NCBI RefSeq assembly: GCF_000695795.1
Contig: NZ_JNCA01000001.1
Span: forward strand, 124,001 to 188,000
DNA: 64,000 bases
Direction of reading: 5' to 3'
Source of the DNA: Flavobacterium seoulense
Lineage (GTDB): Bacteria; Bacteroidota; Bacteroidia; Flavobacteriales; Flavobacteriaceae
Both the position numbers and the translations under genes were made by a program. Positions 19,132-27,028 of this stretch are shown one piece after another (the first letter of the stretch is position 1; each line of letters starts with the position of its first letter). The notes beneath the pieces are model-generated. The model was not told the DNA's origin, searched no databases, and saw only the letters and a list, made by a program, of their open reading frames with translations.

Positions 19132-20286
19132 TTGTCAACAATAATCTCAATTACAGCCTTAGCTTCGATTTCTCCTTTGGGTAATGATTCAAAAACCATT
19201 TGGGAGAATTACCTATCTGAAAACCATTTTTTTTCTAAAAAATATTTGGACAATCAGGAAAGTTGGGTGGCTCAGCTGGATGAAAACTCACAGCAAATTG
19301 TAGTTGAATTACAAGCTTCGGATATTAAATACAAATCTTTAGATAAATCGGTTTTGTATGCTATGGCGGCTTCGCGTCAGGCGGTTGCAAATGCAGGTTG
19401 GGACAAGGATGCTGTTTTTGGAATAAACATTGGGTCTTCACGCGGTGCTACGGAGCTGTTTGAGGATCATTACAAAGAATATTTGGAGACAGGAAAAGCT
19501 CATACACTGGCTTCGCCTACCACCACTTTGGGAAATATTTCTTCCTGGGTGGGGCACGATTTGCAATGTACGGGACCGGAAATTTCACATTCTATTACCT
19601 GTTCTACGGCTTTACATTCACTTTTAAATGGTGTGGCTTGGTTGCGTTCGGGTATGGCTGATAAATTTTTGGTTGGAGGTAGTGAAGCTCCTCTGACGGA
19701 TTTTACAATTGGGCAAATGCGGGCTTTAAAAATTTATTCGCATAGTAAAGAAGCTTATCCTAATCAGGCATTAAATTTCGATAAAAAACTTAATTCGATG
19801 ATCCTGGGTGAGGGAGCATCAGTGTGCTGTCTCGAAATTGGTAAAAAAGAGAATGCTTTGGCTTTTGTAGAAGGAATTGGTTATGCTACTGAAATTTTGG
19901 AACATAATATTTCGATTTCGGCTGAGGCGACTTGTTTCCAAAAATCGATGAAAATGGCTTTGCAAAATACCAATCCCGAAGAGGTTGATGCTATTGTAAT
20001 GCATGCTCCGGGAACTAAGGCAGGCGATTTAACCGAATACAAAGCGATTCAGAAAATCTTCGGTGAAAAACTCCCTTTGTTGACTACAAATAAGTGGAAA
20101 ATAGGGCACACTTTTGGTGCGTCGGGGATTTTAAGTGTTGAGTTGGCTGTTTTGATGATGCAACACAATCAATTTGTCGGAGTTCCTTTTGCGAAAGCGC
20201 AACAACAAACAAAACCAATTAGAAAAGTATTGGTTAATGCGGTAGGTTTTGGCGGGAATGCAGTGAGTGTTTTGTTGTCGGTTTAA
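19132..20286 (+). CDS. beta-ketoacyl-ACP synthase-like protein of the biotin cluster
   Basis: A 384-residue thiolase-fold protein of the KAS I/II (FabB/FabF) type. The triad is complete: Cys157 in SITCSTALHS, His291 in MHAPGTKAGD, and His326 in NKWKIGHTFGASG. The first histidine motif reads HAPGT rather than HGTGT, and the protein is about 30 residues shorter than FabF. The only in-frame start after a stop at 19123 is TTG at 19132. It follows bioA in the same orientation. No bioC, bioH, bioG or bioW is in the window, so a role in making or extending the pimeloyl chain is plausible but inferred. It could also be a fatty-acid enzyme that merely lies here. Confidence 0.8.
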   Translation: MSTIISITALASISPLGNDSKTIWENYLSENHFFSKKYLDNQESWVAQLDENSQQIVVELQASDIKYKSLDKSVLYAMAASRQAVANAGWDKDAVFGINIGSSRGATELFEDHYKEYLETGKAHTLASPTTTLGNISSWVGHDLQCTGPEISHSITCSTALHSLLNGVAWLRSGMADKFLVGGSEAPLTDFTIGQMRALKIYSHSKEAYPNQALNFDKKLNSMILGEGASVCCLEIGKKENALAFVEGIGYATEILEHNISISAEATCFQKSMKMALQNTNPEEVDAIVMHAPGTKAGDLTEYKAIQKIFGEKLPLLTTNKWKIGHTFGASGILSVELAVLMMQHNQFVGVPFAKAQQQTKPIRKVLVNAVGFGGNAVSVLLSV

Positions 20287-20350
20287 TTTTTGGAACGCAG
20301 ATTTTATAAATTCAAGAAATTTTAAAAATGTCTGTAAACTTTTTAACTGA

Positions 20351-20376
20351 ACACTAAGAACTGATCACTGATCACT
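20351..20376. repeat. TGATCAC tandem repeat at the recX 3' end
   Basis: Two adjoining ACTGATC units (TGATCAC twice at 20362-20375) after ACACTAAGA lie between the convergent KAS gene and recX and form the last codons and stop of recX. It looks like a small intergenic repeat that has run into the gene end. Confidence 0.45.
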
Positions 20377-20838
20377 TTCTAATTCACGAACTTTCTCATA
20401 AACCAGATTGCTTTCGTATCCTTTTCGTAACATAAAATCGCAAAATTTCTTTCTTTTTTTAAGGGAGTTGTTCTCTCGAATAGACTCCCAATGTCTGTTG
20501 GCTAAAGCCTCAAAATTCTCACAATATTCTTCTGAATTAATTTCTTTTAGAGCAATATTAATCAGGGTTTGATTGATGCCCCTGAATTTTAATTCATTGG
20601 TAATTCTGATTTTTCCCCAGTGTTTAATACGGTGTTTTCCCCGGGCAAAACTGCAGGCAAAGCGCTCTTCGTTCAGAAAATTTTCATTGATAAGATGTGA
20701 AATTATTTGGTCTCTTTCTTCTATAGTCATTTTCATTTCCCTCAATTTTTGCTCCACTTCTTCATGACAACGATCCTGATAGGCACAATAATGTTCTATT
20801 TTCTGGATGGCTTCTTTTATAGTGTAAATGTCTTTCAT
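20365..20838 (-). CDS. recX: regulatory protein RecX
   Basis: A 157-residue RecX-family protein, an inhibitor of RecA filament growth. The typical three-helix repeats are visible: AIQKIEHYCAYQDRCHEEVEQ, a middle block FLNEERFACSFARGKHRIKHWG, and FCDFMLRKGYESNLVYEKV at the C-terminus. The length is normal. Its last residues (ESDQ) come from a TGATCAC repeat. The gene is single and convergent to the biotin cluster. A decayed second copy lies near 26.3-26.7 kb, which suggests the region from here to adhesin 1 was once duplicated. Confidence 0.93.
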   Translation of the reverse strand: MKDIYTIKEAIQKIEHYCAYQDRCHEEVEQKLREMKMTIEERDQIISHLINENFLNEERFACSFARGKHRIKHWGKIRITNELKFRGINQTLINIALKEINSEEYCENFEALANRHWESIRENNSLKKRKKFCDFMLRKGYESNLVYEKVRELESDQ

Positions 20839-20932
20839 TTTGAAGGATTTTGAGCATTCAAAAATCGCTTTTTTTATTGTTTTTTCAAATTAGAATTTTG
20901 TTTATAAATGCTAGTTTTAAAAATAAATGCAG

Positions 20933-20970
20933 TTTAACGACTTTTTTTGTTTCTGTAGTTAAAAACTTCT
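20933..20970 (+). promoter_or_regulatory. AACGACT motif upstream of adhesin 1
   Basis: TTTAACGACTTTTTTTG (20933-20949) is followed 25 bp later by the weaker GTTAAAAACTT. The remaining leader up to 21180 is AT-rich, with a C6 tract at 21063-21068. The 342-bp gap contains no gene I can see. Similar AACGAY repeats precede the other three adhesins. Confidence 0.45.
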
Positions 20971-21180
20971 AACTTTATGTTTATTGGTATGCATATCAAT
21001 AAATTAAAGTTGAATTATGTTGCCTTTTTAGGTAATTACTGCTTTAATGATGACATTAAAATCCCCCCAATTAGTGTCACTCCAATAAAATTTGTTTCTT
21101 TTTTATTGGTATAAAAATCACTTTATGTAAAAAGAAAATAGTTGTTTAACTATTGGAATTGAACTTTAAATACTGAAATT

Positions 21181-24100
21181 ATGAAGAGAAGTTTACTTTT
21201 AGTAATGACTGTTGTTTTAATGTCTTTACATTCTTTTGGACAAAATATTTGGACTAATCCAATAACAGGAACGAATCCACAAACTGAAAATCCATACACT
21301 ACAGGTCAAACAAGAGATGCTAATATTACTGTTTCAGGTTTAAGGAGAGCACCTGCATTGACTACAACTATTTTTGCATACTCAAATACATTCGCTGCTA
21401 GCAATTGGACAACAAATAACACCATTGGATCAAATGATTATTTTGAATTTACTTTAATACCTAATGCTTGTTATAAAATTAATTTTACTCAATTTAGTTT
21501 TGTAGCAAGCAGACCTCCTTTATTAGGAGGACCACAAAATTTTGCTATTCGTTCTAGTATTGATAATTATTCTTCTAATATAGGTACAGTTACTGCAACG
21601 GGTGCTACAATAAATTTAACAGGAGCATCATATCAAAATATTATTTCAACAATTACTTTTAGAGTATATGGATGGAATAGTATAGTTAGCACTACGGGAG
21701 TATGGAGTATTGACAGTTTTAGTTTTACCGGAAGTGTTACTCCTCTAGTCTCTCTTACCACAGCAACTATAGATACACCAGCAGTAGTTGTGCCTGTTTG
21801 TAAAAGTAATGTTAATCAAACAACGACATTGGCCTATTCAGCTACTACAGGTACTCCAATTAATTATAGTATTGATTGGGATAATGCAGCAAATTTAGCA
21901 GGACTAGCTGATCAAGGTGTGACTGCTTTTGCTTTTGCTCCAGGTGGAGGTAGTGTAACAGGTATCCTCGTTCCATCTGCTCCGCCTGTAGGAACTTATT
22001 CAGGAGTCATGACAATCAATAATGGGAATTGTACTGCTACCAGGGCTGTTACACTTACTATAGCAGGTGTTAATACAGTTGCCTTGACTTCAGGAGCAGG
22101 AACAAATAACCAGACAAGATGTATCAATACTGCATTAACCAATATAACTTTTGGAACTACTGGAGCAACTGGAATTGGAACAGTTACAGGATTGCCTGCA
22201 GGTGTTAGCGCAAGTTGGGGATCTAATACGATTACTATTAGCGGTACTCCAACGGTTTCAGGGGTGTTTAATTATAGTATTCCATTAATAGGAGGTTGTG
22301 GTTCGGTTAGCGCTACGGGAACAATAACGGTAACAGCAGCTAATACAGTTACATTGACTTCAGCAACAGGAACAAATAATCAAACAGTATGTATTAATAC
22401 AGCGTTAACAAACATAACTTATGGAACTACAGGGGCAACTGGAGCTACGGTTTCTGGTTTGCCTACTGGAGTTTCCGGTTCTTGGGCTGCTAATGTTTTT
22501 ACTATTAATGGTACACCTTCGGTTTCTGGATCATTTCCATATACGGTAACATTGACAGGTGGTTGCGGCAATGTTACTACTTCAGGAACAATCACGGTAA
22601 CAGCAGCTAATACCGTTGCGTTGACTTCAGCAGCAGGAACAAATAATCAAACAAGATGTATTAATACAACATTGACCAATATAACTTATGGAACTACAGG
22701 AGCAACAGGAGCTACAGTTTCTGGATTACCTATTGGAGTTTCTGGTTCTTGGGTTGCTAATGTTTTTACTATTAGTGGTACACCTTCAGTTTCTGGATCA
22801 TTTCCTTATACAGTAACATTGACAGGTGGTTGCGGCAATGTTACTACTTCAGGAACAATCACGGTAACATCAGCTAATACCGTTGCGTTGACTTCAGCAG
22901 CAGGAACAAATAATCAAACAAGGTGTATTAATACGGCATTAACTAATATAACTTTTGGAACAACTGGTGCTACAGGAGCTACGGTTTCTGGTTTGCCTAC
23001 TGGAGTTTCCGGTTCTTGGGTTGCTAATGTTTTTACTATTAGTGGTACACCTTCAGTTTCTGGATCATTTCCATATACAGTAACATTGACAGGTGGTTGC
23101 GGCAATGTTACTACTTCAGGAACAATAACGGTAACAGAAGCTAATACAGTTACCTTGACTTCAGGAGCGGGAACAAATAATCAAACAAGGTGTATTAATA
23201 CGGCATTAACGAATATAACTTTTGGAACAACTGGTGCTACAGGAGCTACAGTTTCTGGATTACCAACTGGAGTTTCCGGTTCTTGGTCTGCTAATGTTTT
23301 TACTATTGGTGGAACATCTTCGGTTTCTGGATCATTTCCTTATACAGTAACGTTGATAGGCGGATGTGGTAATGTTACTACTTCAGGAACAATAACAATA
23401 AATGCTTTGCCTGCTACGCCAATAATTACTGCTGGAGGACCAACAACTTTTTGCATAGGAGGAAGTGTAACACTGACATCCAGTGTAGGTAGCAGTTATT
23501 TATGGTCAACAGGAGCAACAACCCAAAGTATTAATGTGAGTGGATCTGGAAACTATACAGTTAGAGTTACTAATGCAAATGGCTGCCAAAGTTTGGCTTC
23601 AGTAGCTACAGTAGTAACTGTAAATTCAGCTCCGGTAATTACTAGCCAGCCTATAAATCAATTAGATTGTGGAGGTAGCTTTGTTAATTTTAAAGTTGTA
23701 GCATCAGGTACAGGATTAAATTATGCCTGGCAATATAAAAGACCTTCAGATGCTAGTTTTATAACGCTTAACGGAACAGAAACTAATACGACTTATCCGT
23801 CTGCTGGAGAAATTAGAATTGGAAATGTTGGTAGTGCTCAGTATCCAGATGGTACACAATTTCAGGTTGTTGTTGCAAATGCTAATTGTAGTATAGTGTC
23901 AAATGCAGTAACACTTTCTGTAAATACTATAACAGGGATTTCTCCAATTGCCACTGATGTAACCCTATGTTATGGCGCTAATTATTCTTATACTGTTACC
24001 ACTTCTTATCCTTCTAATATTGTGTCTTATCAATGGAAAAAGTTAGTAACATCTGGTGTCTGGGATAATATTAGTAATGGTGGAGCATATTCAGGTGCTA

Positions 24101-26130
24101 ATACTGCTACGTTGACTATAACTGGAGGCACGCCAGCAGAAAGCGGAGAATATCGCGTATTTATTACTTTTAACAATTCTACTACACAATGCTCTGTAGA
24201 TAGTTCAAGTAGAACACGTAAGCTTACTTTTTTACCACAGTTAACTACGCCAGTGACTACGATTACTCAGCCAACATGTTTGACTCCTAGTGGAACTATT
24301 ACGGTAACGGTTCAAAGTGCTGCCGATACTTATAGTTTTGATAATGGAGCCAATTTTCAATCAAGTAATGTGAAATCAGGATTAGGAGTTGGATCTTATA
24401 ATGTAATTATAAAAAATTCAGCAGGATGCTTGTCTCCAGTAACTAATTGTCAGATAATAAGTGAAACCTCAATATGGAATGGTAGCTGGATTAATGGACT
24501 TCCCGATGCTAACAGAGGTGTTGTATTCGAACAAGATTTTAGTTCTACAAGTGATTTAGTAGCCTGTTCTTGTCAGGTAATTAATGGTGCAAATGTGGTT
24601 ATAAATGGTACGAATACTTTAAAAATTACTAATGCTGTTGCTGTTGTTAGTGGTTCTTTAACTTTTGAAAACAACTCTAGTTTAGTTCAGGTCAATGAAA
24701 GTCCTACGATTAACTCTGGGAGTATTATTTATAAACGTAATACTTCGCCGTTAAATCGTTATGATTTTACCTATTGGTCTTCGCCAGTAGCAGATATGAC
24801 TTTGGGTCTTCCTTTAGTAGGCTTATCACCAGAAACATTCTATGACAAATATTTTAGTTATAATAATGCCTGGGTTTCAGTACCCCGAGAAACTGTTATG
24901 AGTAAAGGGACTGGGTATAGCGTTAGAGCTCCGCAGACTACAGAAATTAGCGGTAATCCTCTTCCTTTTTCAGCAATTTTTAAAGGAATACCACATAATG
25001 GCTTGGTAACTTTAACATCATTAGCAGGAAATCAGGCTCATTTATTAGGGAATCCTTATCCTTCAGCAATTGATGCGGATATTTTTATAGACTTGAACTC
25101 AAGTGTTCTGGAAGGTACTCTTTATTTCTGGACACATAATTCGCCACCTAGTGATGCTGTTCCCGGAGATAAAAAGTATAATTATACTACTAATGATTAT
25201 GCTACTTACAATAGGACAGGTGGAGTAGGAATAGGAAAAGCTGCTGACACTGATGGAATAATTAAGAAGATACCAACTGGAAATATTGCAGCGGGTCAGG
25301 GTTTTTTTGCGCCTCTAAAAGCAACAGGAAATGTAGTGTTTAACAATACTATGCGGATTTCAGGAGGAACTTCAGGAGAGGATAATTCTCAATTCTTTAA
25401 GTTAGGAACTAATTCTAAAACGGCTACTTCTGGAACAGAGAAAAACCGAATTTGGTTGAATTTAACTAATAGTGAAGGTGCTTTCAAACAAACCTTAATA
25501 GGCTATGTTACTGGAGCAACTAATGATTATGATGATGGCTTTGATGGAATATCTTTTGATGGTAATGAATATATCGACTTTTATAGTGTCAACAATAATA
25601 AGAATCTAGTTATTCAGGGGCGTGCTTTGCCATTTGTTAAAAAAGATAGTGTGGCTTTAGGATATAATACGACTCTTAAAGGTGAATTTCAAATTAGTAT
25701 TGATCACACCGATGGAAGTCTTAGCACGCATGATATATTTCTAGAAGATAAAGAATTAAGAATACAACATAATCTTAAAAAGAAAGCTTATACTTTTACT
25801 ACCGAAGAAGGTGTGTTCAATAATCGTTTTATATTGCGCTATAGAGATAAAAATAATCTTGAAGACGATTTGAATCTTGATGCATCAGAGGAAGGTCTCG
25901 ATAAAGGAGTTATCATTTCTGTTAAAGATAGAATAATTACAATAAATTCTGAATTGACTACATTAGAAAATCTAGTGCTATATGATATAAATGGAAGGAA
26001 AATATTTCAGAAAAATAAAGTGAATAACAAAGTGTTTATTGTTCCTGAATTGATTTCGAGTAACCAAATCATAATGGTTGATGTATTATTATCAAATGGT
26101 AAAAAGCTCAGTCGAAAGATTATTTATTAA
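21181..26130 (+). CDS. giant cell-surface protein 1 with tandem 89-aa repeats and T9SS sorting domain
   Basis: 1649 residues with a signal peptide (MKRSLLLVMTVVLMSLHSFGQ). Residues about 298-740 are five tandem repeats of 89 residues (T-x-x-L-T-S-x-x-G-T-N-N-Q-T, then CINTALTNI, GLPTGVSGSW, GGCGN). Ig/PKD-like domains follow, including an LDCGGSFVNFKVVASGTGL segment near 825 that is shared with adhesin 2. From about 1098 comes a roughly 550-residue module found in all four adhesins (NRYDFTYWSSPV, GYSVRAPQT, LLGNPYPSAIDAD, GTLYFWTHNSPP, QGFFAP, NRIWLNLTN). The C-terminus (LVLYDINGRKIFQKN to SRKIIY) resembles a type C T9SS sorting signal. Probably a secreted adhesin; ligand unknown. Confidence 0.88.
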   Translation: MKRSLLLVMTVVLMSLHSFGQNIWTNPITGTNPQTENPYTTGQTRDANITVSGLRRAPALTTTIFAYSNTFAASNWTTNNTIGSNDYFEFTLIPNACYKINFTQFSFVASRPPLLGGPQNFAIRSSIDNYSSNIGTVTATGATINLTGASYQNIISTITFRVYGWNSIVSTTGVWSIDSFSFTGSVTPLVSLTTATIDTPAVVVPVCKSNVNQTTTLAYSATTGTPINYSIDWDNAANLAGLADQGVTAFAFAPGGGSVTGILVPSAPPVGTYSGVMTINNGNCTATRAVTLTIAGVNTVALTSGAGTNNQTRCINTALTNITFGTTGATGIGTVTGLPAGVSASWGSNTITISGTPTVSGVFNYSIPLIGGCGSVSATGTITVTAANTVTLTSATGTNNQTVCINTALTNITYGTTGATGATVSGLPTGVSGSWAANVFTINGTPSVSGSFPYTVTLTGGCGNVTTSGTITVTAANTVALTSAAGTNNQTRCINTTLTNITYGTTGATGATVSGLPIGVSGSWVANVFTISGTPSVSGSFPYTVTLTGGCGNVTTSGTITVTSANTVALTSAAGTNNQTRCINTALTNITFGTTGATGATVSGLPTGVSGSWVANVFTISGTPSVSGSFPYTVTLTGGCGNVTTSGTITVTEANTVTLTSGAGTNNQTRCINTALTNITFGTTGATGATVSGLPTGVSGSWSANVFTIGGTSSVSGSFPYTVTLIGGCGNVTTSGTITINALPATPIITAGGPTTFCIGGSVTLTSSVGSSYLWSTGATTQSINVSGSGNYTVRVTNANGCQSLASVATVVTVNSAPVITSQPINQLDCGGSFVNFKVVASGTGLNYAWQYKRPSDASFITLNGTETNTTYPSAGEIRIGNVGSAQYPDGTQFQVVVANANCSIVSNAVTLSVNTITGISPIATDVTLCYGANYSYTVTTSYPSNIVSYQWKKLVTSGVWDNISNGGAYSGANTATLTITGGTPAESGEYRVFITFNNSTTQCSVDSSSRTRKLTFLPQLTTPVTTITQPTCLTPSGTITVTVQSAADTYSFDNGANFQSSNVKSGLGVGSYNVIIKNSAGCLSPVTNCQIISETSIWNGSWINGLPDANRGVVFEQDFSSTSDLVACSCQVINGANVVINGTNTLKITNAVAVVSGSLTFENNSSLVQVNESPTINSGSIIYKRNTSPLNRYDFTYWSSPVADMTLGLPLVGLSPETFYDKYFSYNNAWVSVPRETVMSKGTGYSVRAPQTTEISGNPLPFSAIFKGIPHNGLVTLTSLAGNQAHLLGNPYPSAIDADIFIDLNSSVLEGTLYFWTHNSPPSDAVPGDKKYNYTTNDYATYNRTGGVGIGKAADTDGIIKKIPTGNIAAGQGFFAPLKATGNVVFNNTMRISGGTSGEDNSQFFKLGTNSKTATSGTEKNRIWLNLTNSEGAFKQTLIGYVTGATNDYDDGFDGISFDGNEYIDFYSVNNNKNLVIQGRALPFVKKDSVALGYNTTLKGEFQISIDHTDGSLSTHDIFLEDKELRIQHNLKKKAYTFTTEEGVFNNRFILRYRDKNNLEDDLNLDASEEGLDKGVIISVKDRIITINSELTTLENLVLYDINGRKIFQKNKVNNKVFIVPELISSNQIIMVDVLLSNGKKLSRKIIY
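22072..23403 (+). repeat. five tandem 267-bp repeats inside adhesin 1
   Basis: Units start at 22072, 22342, 22609, 22876 and 23143. The first unit is 270 bp and the rest 267 bp. Units 2-5 are nearly identical at DNA level, which implies recent expansion or homogenisation by recombination. Confidence 0.92.
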
Positions 26131-26144
26131 TGATTTGAAAATTT

Positions 26145-26174
26145 AAAATGTCCCGTAATACGGACATTTTTTTT
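26145..26174 (+). terminator. terminator of adhesin 1
   Basis: AAAATGTCC pairs with GGACATTTT (with an inner CGTA/TACG and a bulge), followed by a T run, 15 bp after the stop. A closely related sequence follows adhesin 2. Confidence 0.75.
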
Positions 26175-26255
26175 GATAATTATAACAATTTTTAGCTGCG
26201 AATACATAATTAATTCTGTGTTTTAAAAAATTGTTTCTCTATGGTATAGTTTTTT

Positions 26256-26303
26256 TTACCGCAAAGTTTAGTAAAGGTTTTTAAGAAAAATTCACTAAGC
26301 AGT
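26256..26303. repeat. CTTTGCG-type repeat, one degenerate arm
   Basis: TTACCGCAAAGTTTAGTAAAG begins an arm like the one at 30604. The flank before it (TATAGTTTTTTTTACCGC) matches the sequence at 30594-30610, so it is part of the duplicated 3' flank of the adhesin genes. Confidence 0.55.
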
Positions 26304-26665
26304 TAGTTTCTCTAATAGAGCCCCAATTTCTATTTTCCAGTTTATCAATATTAGTATAATGCTATTCGTTACTAATTTCTTTTAGTACAATATTGATAGT
26401 GTTGATTTATTCTTCTAAATTTTAATTTATTGGCAATTAGGGTTTTATTTCATTGTTTGATGCGGTGTCTTCCTCTGCTAAAATTACAGGGAAAGCGCTT
26501 TTTATTTAGAAAATTTTCATGAATCAGATACACGATTATCTGTTTTCTTTCTAATTCATTTTTATATCCCTCAATTTTTGTTCCAGTTCTTCATGACATC
26601 ACCCCTGAAAAAGACAATGATGTTTTGTCTTTTGGATGGTTTTTTGATAGTATAGGTTGCGTAAT
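26299..26665 (-). pseudogene. decayed second copy of recX
   Basis: This AT-rich stretch aligns colinearly with the recX gene at 20466-20838 on the same strand. Shared blocks include TAATTTCTTTTAG near 26374, AGAAAATTTTCAT near 26510, CCCTCAATTTTTG near 26571 and AGTTCTTCATGACA near 26585. Identity is roughly 70% by eye. Several small indels and stops break the frame. The part matching the last 33 or so RecX codons is missing, replaced by the CTTTGCG repeat flank, and the start codon is lost. It lies between adhesins 1 and 2 in the same relative position as intact recX before adhesin 1. Confidence 0.85.
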
Positions 26666-26913
26666 GAATCGAAAATAGTGAGTAAGTTTTTTATTGAGAC
26701 TGAATGTGCTTTTTTGAATGTAATTATTTGTTCATAACTGTTTAAAAAATCAATTCAATATTACAAGAATTGTTTTTTGCTTATGTTTTTGGCAAGAATA
26801 GTAAAGTGAAAGTTTTTTTTCAACAAATAAAATAGATCTTTAATCCCTTTTGTAAAAATTAATTATAGAGATAAGATTCGAATTTTACCTTAGTTTTTGA
26901 CAATTATAGTTGA

Positions 26914-26941
26914 TTAACGTTAATAAATGTATATCAACGAT
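26914..26941 (+). promoter_or_regulatory. AACGTT/AACGAT direct repeat upstream of adhesin 2
   Basis: TTAACGTT and TCAACGATT, with the AACG cores exactly 20 bp apart, about 90-115 bp before the adhesin 2 ATG. Between the recX remnant (ending 26665) and this motif I see only AT-rich DNA with no gene. Confidence 0.45.
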
Positions 26942-27028
26942 TATATTTTAGTTGTTGATTATTAGTGGCTTACTTTAATATACTCTTTTGTTAAGATTTA
27001 GGATTGTTTAATTTATAATTCGAAACTT

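Noticed and set aside
22072..23403. CRISPR-like array
   Set aside because: The 267-bp period is in frame with a protein repeat and there are no short repeats with unique spacers or cas genes.
26299..26665. Short functional recX paralogue
   Set aside because: No continuous frame exists; the alignment needs several indels and the start and C-terminal parts are lost.
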